DNA from: Alphaproteobacteria bacterium
Lineage (GTDB): Bacteria > Myxococcota_A > UBA796 > GCA-2862545
Assembly: GCA_020632875.1 (NCBI GenBank)
Contig: JACKET010000006.1
Span: 186,001 to 250,000 of the forward strand
Direction: 5' to 3'
DNA: 64,000 nt
Shown piece after piece: positions 1-9,225 of the stretch (its first letter is position 1; each line of letters starts with the position of its first letter). The notes beneath the pieces are model-generated. The model had not been told where the DNA came from. It searched no databases and saw only the letters and a list, made by a program, of their open reading frames with translations. The translations under genes were made by a program, and so were the position numbers.

Positions 1-1
1 C

Positions 2-670
2 AGCGCGTTCGAGCAGCGCGGCGCCCCCCGCCCGCTCCTCGTCCAGGCCGACGTCGGGCGCGCCGACGACACCGCCGCGCTCATGGCGACGCTGCGCGAC
101 CACGTGCCGGGCATCGACGTCTTCGTCTCGAACGCGTCGATGGCGGTGCTGCCCGAGTCGCTCGACGACTACACCGAGCGCGGGCTGCTGCAGAGCGTCT
201 CGTACGGCGCGTGGCCGCTCGTCGCGTACACACGGGCGCTGCACGCGACGTTCGGGCGCTGGCCCCGGTACGTCGTGGCCATGTCGTCCGACGGGCCCGA
301 CCACTATTCGTACCGCTACGACTTCGTCGCGGCCTCGAAGGCCGTGCTCGAGACGCTGGTGCGGTACCTCACCTGGCACCTCCGCGACGAGGACGTGCGC
401 GTGAACGCGGTGCGCTCGCGGTCCGTCCGCACGGAGTCGTTCGAGGCGACCTTCGGCGCGGGCCTCGACGACCTGGCTCGGCGCTTCGCGTCCGAGCGCC
501 ACTTCGTCGAGCCGGAGGAGGTCGCCGGCGCTGTCGTGGCGCTGGCGTCGGGCTGCATGGACGCCGTGCGTGGCCAGGTGCTGGTGATCGACCGCGGAAC
601 CGCCTTCTCCGACGACCTGTTGCGCATCTTCGACCAGCGGGACGACCTCCCGCTCTGGAGCGACCGTTGA
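2..670 (+). CDS. SDR-family reductase, FabI-like Y-x6-K type (5' truncated)
   Basis: The reading frame is open from base 2 with no start, so the N-terminal cofactor-binding Rossmann part lies outside the window. The visible 222 residues carry SDR marks: an NNAG-like VSNAS, SSDG after strand 5, and a helix beginning YDFVAASKAV. The Tyr is seven residues before the Lys (Y-x6-K), with Val where the classical YxxxK Tyr would be. That spacing is typical of FabI-type enoyl-ACP reductases, and VRVNAV followed by VRTESF also fits them. It probably is an NAD(P)H-dependent reductase acting on an acyl or ketoacyl substrate. The stop overlaps a TTG start of the next gene (TTGA), so the two are probably co-translated. 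The substrate is unknown. A divergent classical SDR is the alternative. Confidence 0.8.
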   Translation, partial: SAFEQRGAPRPLLVQADVGRADDTAALMATLRDHVPGIDVFVSNASMAVLPESLDDYTERGLLQSVSYGAWPLVAYTRALHATFGRWPRYVVAMSSDGPDHYSYRYDFVAASKAVLETLVRYLTWHLRDEDVRVNAVRSRSVRTESFEATFGAGLDDLARRFASERHFVEPEEVAGAVVALASGCMDAVRGQVLVIDRGTAFSDDLLRIFDQRDDLPLWSDR

Positions 671-1944
671 GCACGCCCGAGTACCTGGAAGCCACGTACG
701 ACATGTTCCTGTCGAGCATCGCGGGAGAAGCGGCGGAGAGCACGCGCTTCGCGGACTGGGTCCGCGAGGTCGAGGCGGCGGGTCTGTTCGGCTTCGAAGC
801 GCGCCGGCAGGCCGCCCAGGGCACGTCCGTCGACCTCGAGCGCACGACCGGCGAGCGGCACCACGTGCTGAACCTGTCCTCGTACAACTACCTCGGCTAC
901 GCGAGCCACCCGCAGGTCATCGAGGCCGCCAAGGCGGCGCTCGACCGGTACGGGCTCGGTGCGGCGAGCTCACCCGTCCACGGCGGCACGTTCGCGCTCC
1001 ACGCGGCGCTCGAGGCCGAGCTCGTCGACTTCCTCGGGCCGGGCGCGCGCGGCGCCACGCTGTTCAGCTCCGGCTACGGGGTGAACACCGGCGCCATCTC
1101 CGCCGTGATGCGCAAGCACCACCACGTCGTGATGGACCGCAGCGCCCACATGTCCATCCTCGAAGGCGCGCAGCTCAGTCGGGCGAAGCTCGAGTACTTC
1201 CAGCACAACGACCCGGCCGATCTCGAGGCCGTGCTGAAGCGCATCGCGGGCACCACGAACCGCATCCTCGTGTGCACCGAGGGCGTGTTCAGCGCCGACG
1301 GCGACTTCGGGCGTCTCGCCGACATCGTGGGCGTCGCGAAGCGCTATGGGGCGCTGGTCCTGGTCGACGAGGCCCACAGCTTCCTGGTCGCCGGCCCCGG
1401 TGGGCGCGGCGTGTGCGAGGCCGCGGGGGTCCTCGACGACGTCGATCTGTACGTGCTCACGTTCAGCAAGGCGCTGGGTGGCGTGGGGGGAGCGCTCGTC
1501 GCGCGTCCCGACATCGCGCGGTACGTCGGCTGGTACGCGCGCTGCCGCATGTTCTCCTGCGCGCTCGATCCGGCCGTCACCGGCGGCGTGCTCGAAGCGC
1601 TGCGGCTCGGTCGGGGCTCCGATGGCGACGCCCGACGCGCACGCATCCACGCCAACGCGGCGCATCTGCGCGAGCGCCTCGCTCCTCACGTCGATCTCGG
1701 GCCTTCGGAGAGCTGGATCGTGCCCGTGGTCTACGGCGAGGAGAGCCTCACGCTGCCCCTCGTCGATCACTGCCAGCGCCACGGCCTCGACGGCAGCGTG
1801 CTCCAGTTCCCGGCCGTCGGGATCGGCGAGTCGCGGATGCGGCTGTTCGCGTCGTCCGAGCACACGGTCGCCGAGCTCGACCGGGCGGCCGACATCCTCG
1901 TGGGGGCCGCCCACGCGCTCGGGTTCGCCCTGCCTCAGGGCTGA
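667..1944 (+). CDS. alpha-oxoamine synthase family PLP enzyme (AONS/KBL/SPT-like)
   Basis: This is a fold-type I PLP enzyme of the alpha-oxoamine synthase family, which condenses an amino acid with an acyl thioester and releases CO2. Seen: SYNYLGY near the N-terminus, FSSGYGVNTG, DRSAHMSILEG (His that stacks on PLP), VDEAHSF (Asp on the pyridine N), and FSKALGGVGG with the Schiff-base Lys at about residue 268. Its 425 residues fit the family. The chosen start is TTG 667, overlapping the upstream stop (TTGA). ATG 703 is an alternative. Biotin (BioF), threonine catabolism (Kbl), sphingolipid (Spt) or quorum-signal (CqsA-like) roles cannot be separated by sequence alone. The coupled FabI-like reductase favours a lipid-type acyl-amino ketone product, but that is inference. 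The 3' end overlaps the convergent neighbour by 10 bp. Confidence 0.88.
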   Translation: MSTPEYLEATYDMFLSSIAGEAAESTRFADWVREVEAAGLFGFEARRQAAQGTSVDLERTTGERHHVLNLSSYNYLGYASHPQVIEAAKAALDRYGLGAASSPVHGGTFALHAALEAELVDFLGPGARGATLFSSGYGVNTGAISAVMRKHHHVVMDRSAHMSILEGAQLSRAKLEYFQHNDPADLEAVLKRIAGTTNRILVCTEGVFSADGDFGRLADIVGVAKRYGALVLVDEAHSFLVAGPGGRGVCEAAGVLDDVDLYVLTFSKALGGVGGALVARPDIARYVGWYARCRMFSCALDPAVTGGVLEALRLGRGSDGDARRARIHANAAHLRERLAPHVDLGPSESWIVPVVYGEESLTLPLVDHCQRHGLDGSVLQFPAVGIGESRMRLFASSEHTVAELDRAADILVGAAHALGFALPQG

Positions 1945-3866
1945 GCCGCGCGGACCTCGCTGCGCCACAGCGCTTCGGTGACGTGCTCGACGCCCTGCGA
2001 CAACGCCCGCCGGAACGTGCCGAACGACAGGCCGAGCTCGACGGCCGCGGCGAGCTGCTTCGGCGCGTTCTCGACGTAGACCTTCTCGAGCGCGGCGCGG
2101 CTCCGCGCGTCGGGGACTTCGGCGATGGCCTGCACGAGGACCCTGCGGAGCGCTTCGCCGGGCGCCACCTCGTTGGCCCTCGCGGCGCGCAGGCACACGG
2201 GAGCGCGGGTCAGGCGGCAGGCCTCGAGGGCCGCCGGATCGGGGTCGGGCAGCGCGCGCAGCGCCTCCCGCACGGCGTGCTCGAACTCGTCGCGGTCGAG
2301 CATCTCGACCTCGACCGGCCCCGGCGGGGGCGGATGGAGCTGGAGCTCGAGCCAGCCCGCGATGTCGAGCACGCGGAGGTCCTGGAGCTGCACGATGAAG
2401 CGCCGCCCCTCCTCCTCGACCTCTTCGAAGACGGTGATGGTCGGGTTCCGCTCGAGCATCGGCCGCCACACCTCGGCCGGGAACACGACGGACACGAGCG
2501 CGTGCAGGTTCGGGATGGGGAGGCCGAGGCGCAGCGCCGCCACCAGGATGCGGGCATTCCCGAGCGGATCGGTGAGCCCCGCGTGGAGGTTGCAGGCGCC
2601 CAGACCCACGAGGATCCGGCTGCCTTCGCGCAGGTTCAGCCCCTTCACGAGGCGCTGGGCGGCGTCGACCATGACGTCGCCCGTGGGCTCGCCGAACAGC
2701 ACGGCGTCGTCGAGCACGGGCATCAGCTCGGTCGGCTTCCCGTCGGGCCCGTCGAGCGTGTACAGCTCCAGCGCACCGGCCTCGAGCCACCGGAGCACCC
2801 GGTCGACGTGTGCGGGCCCGTAGTGGGGGGCGAAGAACGCGTGCACGAGCGAGGTCTCGGTCGTCTTCACGGGCGGCACGGCGTTCACGTGGCGGTGCGC
2901 GGCGATGCGCCGGTAGAGGGCGTTGTCGGCGAGCAGGAACGCGACGTCCGGAAGGCCGGCGATCCCCTCGGTGCGCACGCGCTCGATCGCGAGGGCGGCG
3001 ATGGTGCGGAACAGGGCGTCGTACCGCTCGCGGTCACGCCACTTGGCCTCGGCGCGCTGGGCGTTGCGCACGAGGTCGTGCGGGTAGAGGCCGTCGGCGT
3101 CGCGCTGTGCCCAGTGCTGGGCAGCAAGGGCATCGAACACGGCGCGGGCGTCGTCGAGGCCGAGCACGCTCCGGAGCAGCGGCTCGGTCGTGCGGCGCGC
3201 GATCGCGCAGGTCGTCACGGCCTGGCGGAGCATCGGGTCGCTGGGCGCGGCGCCGAGCGCCTCGACCATCGCGACCACGAGGTCGGGCGCGCGGTCGAGG
3301 TCGTGCAGCGAGACCTGGTCGCCGTCGGGGAGCTGGGCGGCCAGCACGAGCATCAGGGGGTGCCCCTCGCACAGCTCGAGCAGCGTGGAGTCGGGCTCGA
3401 CGCCCCACTGCGCCAGCAGCGCCCGCGCGTCGTCGTCTTCGAGGCCCTCGAGCGGGATGCGGGTGAAGCCGCCCACGCCGAGGTCTCCCGTCCATCGTAC
3501 CGACGGGGCCTCGCGCGATGCGAGCAGCAGGCGCCCACCCGCTGGGAGCCGCAGGGCCACTTCGCGCCGGAGCGTCTCGGCGACGCCGGGCACCTGGTCG
3601 AGCCCGTCCACCACCACCACGCCCTCTGCGGCGAGCGCGGCGAGCTGCGGCAGATCGGGAGGGAGCCCGAGCGCGTCGAACCAGTGCACCGGTCCGTCGT
3701 GCGCGGCGACCGCGGCGCGCAGGACGGTGCTCTTGCCGATGCCGCCGATCCCCTGCACGAACGCGACCCGTGGCCCGTCGCCGTCGAGTGCCGCGCGGAT
3801 CCGCGCGAGCACCGCGTCGCGGCCGACGGGAGGGGTGTGGAGCCGGGGTGGGGGCGAGTACGACAT
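1935..3866 (-). CDS. STAND P-loop NTPase (NB-ARC-like) with C-terminal HTH
   Basis: The 643-residue protein begins at the ATG encoding MSYSPPP; the frame stays open upstream but runs over the divergent gene. A Walker A GIGGIGKST lies at about residues 39-47 and a Walker B VVVVDGLDQV at about 82-92, followed by helical NB-ARC/winged-helix-like sequence. The last ~60 residues contain a helix-turn-helix-like block (AAAVELGLSFGTFRR) followed by GVEHVTEALW, a tail I associate with bacterial ATP-binding HTH proteins. STAND proteins act as nucleotide-gated switches that oligomerise when they sense a ligand. Here the output could be transcription. The gene is divergent from the AbiEii-like nucleotidyltransferase across 60 bp. 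Its ligand is unknown, and an anti-phage role is only a possibility. Confidence 0.8.
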   Translation of the reverse strand: MSYSPPPRLHTPPVGRDAVLARIRAALDGDGPRVAFVQGIGGIGKSTVLRAAVAAHDGPVHWFDALGLPPDLPQLAALAAEGVVVVDGLDQVPGVAETLRREVALRLPAGGRLLLASREAPSVRWTGDLGVGGFTRIPLEGLEDDDARALLAQWGVEPDSTLLELCEGHPLMLVLAAQLPDGDQVSLHDLDRAPDLVVAMVEALGAAPSDPMLRQAVTTCAIARRTTEPLLRSVLGLDDARAVFDALAAQHWAQRDADGLYPHDLVRNAQRAEAKWRDRERYDALFRTIAALAIERVRTEGIAGLPDVAFLLADNALYRRIAAHRHVNAVPPVKTTETSLVHAFFAPHYGPAHVDRVLRWLEAGALELYTLDGPDGKPTELMPVLDDAVLFGEPTGDVMVDAAQRLVKGLNLREGSRILVGLGACNLHAGLTDPLGNARILVAALRLGLPIPNLHALVSVVFPAEVWRPMLERNPTITVFEEVEEEGRRFIVQLQDLRVLDIAGWLELQLHPPPPGPVEVEMLDRDEFEHAVREALRALPDPDPAALEACRLTRAPVCLRAARANEVAPGEALRRVLVQAIAEVPDARSRAALEKVYVENAPKQLAAAVELGLSFGTFRRALSQGVEHVTEALWRSEVRAAQP

Positions 3867-3926
3867 CGACGGCCTCACGAGCGGAAGGGGAGAGTACCGC
3901 GTCCCGGAGCGTTGGTAGGATGCGCG

Positions 3927-4652
3927 ATGCCCGCGCCGCAGCACGTGCTCGATCCCCTCGTCCGGCGGCTGCCCGATGGCTTCCTGCTGCGGGGCAGCCT
4001 GCTGACGCGCCAGTGGGCCGCGGGGTTTCCCCGGGTCGCCGAGGACATCGACCTGCTCGGCACCTTCCCGTACGACGCCGACGAGGTCGTGCGACGCCTC
4101 GCGACGGCGTTCGAGGGGGTGGCAGACGGAGCGATGCGCGGCCGCGCCATCTGGTCCGACACCCCGTTCCCCGGTGTGCGGGTCACGGTGCCGACCGGCG
4201 GCGCATCGGTGACCATCGACGTCGGCTTCCACGACCCCGTCGTGCCCCCGGCCATCGCGCTCGTCTACGTGCCGGAGCGCGGCGAGTCGTTCCCCGTGCG
4301 GGCCGTGCACCGCGTCACGATGGTGGCCTGGAAGCTCCACGGCCTGTCGGAGTGGGGCGACGCCCGGTGGCGCTGCAAGGACCTGCTCGATCTCTGGCTG
4401 CTGTGCCGCGATCCGTTCGACGTGCCCGTCGCCACGGTGTCCGAAGCGATCGAGGTGGCGTTCACGAGCCGCGGGTGCGACGTTCGCGACGTGGGCGTGC
4501 TGCGGGGGGCCCGCTGGGGCTCGCCCCAGGCCCGCCTCCGGTGGAGCACCTGGGTCCGCCAGTCCGGGCTCCCGGTCTCCGACGAGCCGTCGGAGCTCGT
4601 CGCCGACATCGACGCCCGCCTCGCCCCGTCCCTCGAGGAGCTGCTCCCATGA
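3927..4652 (+). CDS. AbiEii/AbiGii-like nucleotidyltransferase
   Basis: The 241-residue soluble protein has the start of a DNA polymerase beta-like nucleotidyltransferase fold of the AbiEii/MenT type: LLRGSLLTRQW, then AEDIDLLG with the paired Asp residues expected to bind metal. Farther on are DARWRCKDLLDLW and a helical C-terminus, as in that family (PF08843). Known members are toxins of AbiE-type toxin-antitoxin systems that nucleotidylate tRNA or use NTPs. No AbiEi-type winged-helix antitoxin gene is adjacent, so a TA role is unproven. The stop overlaps the next start by 4 bp (ATGA), tying it translationally to the LRR protein. ATG 3927 is preferred because upstream codons run into the divergent gene's leader. 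Confidence 0.75.
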   Translation: MPAPQHVLDPLVRRLPDGFLLRGSLLTRQWAAGFPRVAEDIDLLGTFPYDADEVVRRLATAFEGVADGAMRGRAIWSDTPFPGVRVTVPTGGASVTIDVGFHDPVVPPAIALVYVPERGESFPVRAVHRVTMVAWKLHGLSEWGDARWRCKDLLDLWLLCRDPFDVPVATVSEAIEVAFTSRGCDVRDVGVLRGARWGSPQARLRWSTWVRQSGLPVSDEPSELVADIDARLAPSLEELLP

Positions 4653-6499
4653 AGGCCTTGCTCGACGCGGTCATCGAGCGTCCCGACGACGACGCCCTTC
4701 GCCTCGTGCTCGCCGATGCGATCGAGGAGGACGGCGACGCTCCACGCGCCGAGCTCGTCCGGCTGCAGTGCCGTCTCGCGCGGCTCCCGGCCTGGTGCGC
4801 CGAGGCCCGCGACCTCACCGATCACACGCGGCTGCTGATGGCCCAGCACGGGCGGCGGTGGCGGGCGTCGCTGCCCGTGATCGACGGCGTGCAGTGGGGC
4901 CGGTTCGAGCGCGGGCTGCCCGTCGAGGTGAAGGTCGATGGGCTCTCTACGCTCGCCGCTCACGCCGAGCGCATCCGGGCGCTGGCGCCCGTGTCCGAGG
5001 TCGAGGTGGTCGGCCGGGTCGCGGAGGTGCGCGACCTCGACCTGCCCTGGGTGCGCACGCTGCGCCTCGTCGGTCGCGAGGACCTCGACGAGGACGTGCT
5101 GGCCGAGCTCCTCGCGACCCGCCTCTGCGCGGGGCTCTCCACGCTCGCGCTGGTCGCGAAGGGCATCGAGAACGCCGGTGCCAGGCGCATCGCCGCGGCC
5201 GAGCTTCCGCGGCTCGAGCACCTGATCCTCCCGGACTGCTTCATCGGGCAACAGGGTGTCGAAGACCTCGCCGTGGGAGAGCACTCCGGGCTCCGCACGC
5301 TGAACCTGTCGTGCACCGCGAGCGGCTACGTCGACGACCCCTTCGTGAACGACGCCGGCATCGACGCCATCGTCGAGGGCTTCGGCGCGCTCGAGGCGCT
5401 GCATCTCACGGGCAACCGGGTCCAGGATCGCGGGGTCCGCACGCTCCTCGAGAGCGAGCTCCCGCTGCGCACCCTCGTCGTCCAGTGGAGCGACCTCACC
5501 GATGCGGCGCTCGACGTGGCGCCCGGGCCCGTGCGGCTCGAGTCCCTGTCCCTCCAGGGCGCGCGGCTCGCGGAGGGGACGGTCGCGCCGCCCCAGCTGT
5601 CGGCCCTGCGCCGGCTCGACCTCAGCGGAACGGGCGTGGGGCAGGCGTTCGTCCGCAGCCTCGCGAAGTCGGGGGCCCGTGACACGCTCGCCGACCTCCG
5701 ACTGTCGACGAACCCCCTCGGGAAGGCGTCGATCCTCGCCATGGGGCTCGGGACCTGGAAGCAGCTCCACACCCTGATGCTCACGGGCTGCGGCATCGAC
5801 GCGGAGGCGGCGGGCGCCCTCGCGGCGCGTCGCTTCCCGGTGCTGCGCGACCTGCGGCTCGACCGCAACGCCATCGGGGCCGGCCTCCGCGCGCTGGCCG
5901 AGGCCCGGTGGTGGCGAACGCTCCGCCGCGTCGATCTCTCCTCCGGCCACCTGCAGGCGGCGGACGTCGCCGTCGCCATCGAAGCGGCTCCCGACCTCGT
6001 GGCGCTCGACCTCTCCCAGAGCCGCATCGGCGACGACGGGCTCCGCGCGCTCGCGCGTTGGGAGGCACCGCACCTGCGCGAGCTCGTCGTGGGGAACTGC
6101 GCCCAGGCCTTCGTGGGCGAGGCGCTCGCGGGCGCGCGGTGGCTCGGTCGGCTCGTCCACCTGGGGCTCGAGCGGACCGGCCTGACGGACGGCGACCTCG
6201 AGCTCCTCCTCGCACGGCCGATGCCGGCCCTGCGCCACCTCGACATCGGCGCGAACACCGGGCTCGGCCACGGCGATCTCGCGGCGCGGATCGGGCACCT
6301 CGACCTGCTCCGTCTCGAGATGGCGAACTGCCTCCTCCCCGAGGACAAGATGCGGGACGTGGTGGCCACGCCCATGTTCGCGGGGCTCACCAGCATGCGG
6401 GTCGAGGGCAACCGACACGATCGCGAGGCCGTGCGGGGCCGCCAGTTCGAGCGGGCAGGGCCCGACCTGGAGCCCGATCGCTACGCCGATTCGTGGTGA
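4649..6499 (+). CDS. TIGR02996-domain leucine-rich repeat protein
   Basis: The 616-residue protein opens with the repeat-companion TIGR02996 pattern (about residues 1-55): PDDDALRLVLADAIEEDGD followed by RAELVRLQCRLARL. The rest is leucine-rich repeats of the RNI type, spaced roughly 25-30 residues, for example LRTLNLSC, LEALHLTGNRV, LRRLDLSGTGV, LRDLRLDRNAI and LRHLDIGANTG. There is no signal peptide or membrane segment, so it is probably a cytoplasmic protein-binding scaffold. TIGR02996 proteins are multiplied in Planctomycetes and Myxococcota without a settled function. It overlaps the AbiEii-like gene by 4 bp and lies near a STAND NTPase. The idea that these form one unit is inference. 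Confidence 0.85.
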   Translation: MKALLDAVIERPDDDALRLVLADAIEEDGDAPRAELVRLQCRLARLPAWCAEARDLTDHTRLLMAQHGRRWRASLPVIDGVQWGRFERGLPVEVKVDGLSTLAAHAERIRALAPVSEVEVVGRVAEVRDLDLPWVRTLRLVGREDLDEDVLAELLATRLCAGLSTLALVAKGIENAGARRIAAAELPRLEHLILPDCFIGQQGVEDLAVGEHSGLRTLNLSCTASGYVDDPFVNDAGIDAIVEGFGALEALHLTGNRVQDRGVRTLLESELPLRTLVVQWSDLTDAALDVAPGPVRLESLSLQGARLAEGTVAPPQLSALRRLDLSGTGVGQAFVRSLAKSGARDTLADLRLSTNPLGKASILAMGLGTWKQLHTLMLTGCGIDAEAAGALAARRFPVLRDLRLDRNAIGAGLRALAEARWWRTLRRVDLSSGHLQAADVAVAIEAAPDLVALDLSQSRIGDDGLRALARWEAPHLRELVVGNCAQAFVGEALAGARWLGRLVHLGLERTGLTDGDLELLLARPMPALRHLDIGANTGLGHGDLAARIGHLDLLRLEMANCLLPEDKMRDVVATPMFAGLTSMRVEGNRHDREAVRGRQFERAGPDLEPDRYADSW

Positions 6500-6502
6500 G
6501 GG

Positions 6503-8272
6503 TCAGCCCCCGTAGGGATTCACGATCTCGGCCTGCCCCTCGAGCCAGGACTCGACGAACCCGTAGATCTGCTCGACCGCCTCGTCGCTGTTGGGCAGGT
6601 TGCCGTGGATGGCCGTCTCGACCTCGCCGCCCGAGGTGACCGTTCCGTACTGGAAGTAGCCGACGGTCGCGCCCGACGGGTGGTTCGCTGCGACGGGAGC
6701 GCTCCCGCCGCTCGAGAGGCCCGGGACCGCCTCGACCACGGGCGCGATGTGGGGGAGGTCCATCGCGCGCGCGAGGGCCTGCCCGGCGGGAGGTGGCACG
6801 ACCTCGTCCTGCATCGCCACGGGGAGGAGGACGTCGGGGACCGAGGCGCCGACGTACCGGTCCTCGAGGACGTGCCGCGCCCACAGCGCCGGATCGGCCG
6901 GGTCGACGATGGACTGGGTCACGGAGAGGTAGCGCTCGAGCGCGGTGTCGGAGCCGGCGAGATCGGCGAGGAGGGGGAGGACACCGGCCATCACCTCGGT
7001 CCCACGGATGATGGACGCGAGGTTGCCGCCCGCGATGGGCAGCACGCCCATCTCGACGTCGGGCGACAGCGCCATCACGCCATTGCCCATGAGCCCGCCG
7101 AGGCTGATGCCGAGGTACCCGAGCCGGGACGGGTTCAGGTCGTCGATCCCGTCTCCGTCGATGTCCGGCGCCTGGGCCACCAGCGAGAGCAGCTGCACGC
7201 GCTCGAGCACCGACTGGTCGAAGTTCTCCCGCATCACCTGCCCGTCGAAGCTCGCGCTCGCGAGGTCGAGGCCCAGGAAGGGGAGTGCGCTCGACGCGCC
7301 TTCGAATGTCGCCGTGGGGTGCTCGCCGTGCTGGAGCGCGTCGACCGCAACGACGGCGAGGCCGCGCGCCACGATGCGCTCGGCGGCCCGCCGCGCATCG
7401 CCCGTGTTGCGGCTGCTGCCGAGGCCGTGCCCGACCATCACGACGCCCTGCGCGGGGCTCTCCGGCAGCCACACCGTGACGGGCACGCGGTGGTGGCCCG
7501 AGGCGGTGCTCGCCATCCCGCCGGCCGGGTCGCGGAAGTCGAGCGGCTCGAACGCCGTCTCGCAGCGCGTGAAGCCCGTCTCGACGACGCAGTCCGGGGC
7601 CACGGCCCACGCCTGCGGAGCGCTGCGAGCGACCTCGCCCGCCGCAACGACCGTCGACTGGTCGTCGTGCGTGGTGAATCGCACGAGCGCGGACACCTCG
7701 TTCGGATGCAGGTCGAGCGGCCCGAGCAGGTCGTCGTGCGCGCCGGCCTCGAGGTCTGCGGTGACCGCGGGGGCCGGCGCGATGCAGCGCCCTCCGGCGC
7801 GGAACGCCGTGGTCGCGAGCACTGCGTGCGGCGCGCCCTGGCGGAGCGGCCGGGCCGGCTGGAGCATCAGCTGGCGGCCCCCGTCGAGCGACCGTCCGAC
7901 GAATGGCACCGGTGTGGCCGGGCTCGTGGAGAGGTCGAGGATCTGGAGGCCCCGCTCGATCGACGCTTCGACGGATGGCGGTGGGTCGACCGGGTCGGAG
8001 AACCGGAGCACGACCTCACCGAGGGTGGCGAAGCCCGACGCGCCGTCGAGCTGCGCGGGCAGGCTGCCGATCAGGCCGTCGAGCGCGCCGGCCCACGCGG
8101 ACCCCGACACGGCCACCCGACGCCCGGTGGGCGAGTCGGACGCCTCGACCGTGAAAGCGTCGTCGGGCCAGGCCGTGATCTCGGGGGCCTCCGGGTCGTA
8201 CACGTGCCGGACGGCGCTCGTGCAGGGCTCGGGGGGCGGGGTACAGGCGAGCAGGGCGAGGAGCGCAGTCAC
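6503..8272 (-). CDS. alpha/beta-hydrolase-fold lipoprotein
   Basis: The GTG start overlaps the stop of the LysR gene (GTGA) and gives a short lipoprotein signal, TALLALLAC, with the lipid-anchored Cys at about residue 10. A beta-rich N-terminal half is followed by an alpha/beta hydrolase: oxyanion strand VVMVGHGLGSSR, nucleophile elbow LGISLGGLMG with Ser in G-x-S-x-G, a likely acid in AMQDEVVPP and a likely His in AIHGNLP. The 589-residue length and modular layout resemble myxobacterial secreted lipase/esterase-like proteins. The mature protein should be anchored in the envelope. The substrate is unknown. Co-transcription with the regulator suggests ligand-induced expression. Confidence 0.78.
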   Translation of the reverse strand: MTALLALLACTPPPEPCTSAVRHVYDPEAPEITAWPDDAFTVEASDSPTGRRVAVSGSAWAGALDGLIGSLPAQLDGASGFATLGEVVLRFSDPVDPPPSVEASIERGLQILDLSTSPATPVPFVGRSLDGGRQLMLQPARPLRQGAPHAVLATTAFRAGGRCIAPAPAVTADLEAGAHDDLLGPLDLHPNEVSALVRFTTHDDQSTVVAAGEVARSAPQAWAVAPDCVVETGFTRCETAFEPLDFRDPAGGMASTASGHHRVPVTVWLPESPAQGVVMVGHGLGSSRNTGDARRAAERIVARGLAVVAVDALQHGEHPTATFEGASSALPFLGLDLASASFDGQVMRENFDQSVLERVQLLSLVAQAPDIDGDGIDDLNPSRLGYLGISLGGLMGNGVMALSPDVEMGVLPIAGGNLASIIRGTEVMAGVLPLLADLAGSDTALERYLSVTQSIVDPADPALWARHVLEDRYVGASVPDVLLPVAMQDEVVPPPAGQALARAMDLPHIAPVVEAVPGLSSGGSAPVAANHPSGATVGYFQYGTVTSGGEVETAIHGNLPNSDEAVEQIYGFVESWLEGQAEIVNPYGG

Positions 8273-9162
8273 GAGCGCATCGTACCAGGGTCGAACGGCT
8301 CGAGCAGGACGGCTCGCAGCGTCTCGCGGATCGCCTCGCGCACGGCCTGCACGGCGGGATTGGCGCGCTGCTCGCGGTGCACGACCAGCCACAGGTCCAG
8401 GCCGGGCAGGTCGAGGTCGGGCAGCACCCGCTCGAGCCGGCTGTCGCTCGCGCCGATCTCCCGCAGCAGGCCCCCGATCCCGGCGCCCGCCGCGAGGGCT
8501 TCGCGGCGGGCCGAGAAGCTCGCGGAGCGGAGTGGGGCGTCGTCACCCGTGAGCCCGAGCGGCGCGAGGTACCGGTCGAGCTGCGGCGACCGCGGCACCC
8601 CGACGAGGCGGTGGTGGCGCAGGTCGTCGGAGGTGGCGGGACGCCCGGCCCGATCGAGGTAGGCGGCGCTGGCGTACAGCCCCTGGCGCAGGACCCCGAG
8701 CTTCGTGGCCACCACGTCGGCATCCTGGCGCATGCCGACGCGCAGGGCGAGGTCGGCGTCCCCCCGATTCAGGTCTGCATGGCTCTCGTCGATGGTCAGC
8801 TCGATCGCCAGTCCCGGATGGCGCGCGGCGAGCTCCGCCCAGCAGGGCGCCAGGAGGACCGCGCCGACCTGCTCGAACGCCGACACCCGCACCACGCCGG
8901 ACAGGCCCGGCGCCGTCCGGGACACGAGCCCGTCCAGCGACCGCTCCACGCCCGTCGCTCCGTCGAGCAGCCGGCGCCCGCGATCCGTGAGGGCGAGCCC
9001 GCGGGAGTGACGGAGGAACAGGGGCTCGCCGAGCCGGGCCTCGAGCGCCGCGATCCGCCGGCTCACGGTCGACTGGCTCATGCCCAGCGCGCCGCCTGCG
9101 GCGGTCATCGATCCGGCGGTCGCCACGCGGAGGAACACCTCGACCAGGGACCAGTCATGCAT
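8269..9162 (-). CDS. LysR-family transcriptional regulator
   Basis: The 297-residue protein has the standard LysR layout. An N-terminal winged HTH (about residues 1-60) shows GSMTAAGGALGMSQSTVSRRIAALE, quoted here only as separate motifs GSMTAAGGALGMSQ and STVSRRIAALE. A linker helix and an effector-binding domain follow (VSAFEQVGAVLLAP, DADLALRVGM). The start is the ATG encoding MHDWSL. The gene is the first of a two-gene minus-strand unit with the hydrolase lipoprotein and faces the membrane-protein gene at 9226 across 63 bp, the usual LysR autoregulatory arrangement. The likely targets are therefore both flanking units. The effector is unknown. Confidence 0.9.
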   Translation of the reverse strand: MHDWSLVEVFLRVATAGSMTAAGGALGMSQSTVSRRIAALEARLGEPLFLRHSRGLALTDRGRRLLDGATGVERSLDGLVSRTAPGLSGVVRVSAFEQVGAVLLAPCWAELAARHPGLAIELTIDESHADLNRGDADLALRVGMRQDADVVATKLGVLRQGLYASAAYLDRAGRPATSDDLRHHRLVGVPRSPQLDRYLAPLGLTGDDAPLRSASFSARREALAAGAGIGGLLREIGASDSRLERVLPDLDLPGLDLWLVVHREQRANPAVQAVREAIRETLRAVLLEPFDPGTMRS

Positions 9163-9225
9163 GAGTGAATGCCTACCGTCCATCTGGAGGGTCCGCCAGC
9201 AACCGCGGCCGGACTATCGATCGGC

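Noticed and set aside
970..2790. Long minus-strand open frame rich in Arg/Ala across the synthase and STAND genes
   Set aside because: It is a high-GC shadow of the real genes: Arg-Arg-Ala composition, no domain, and it crosses two confident genes.
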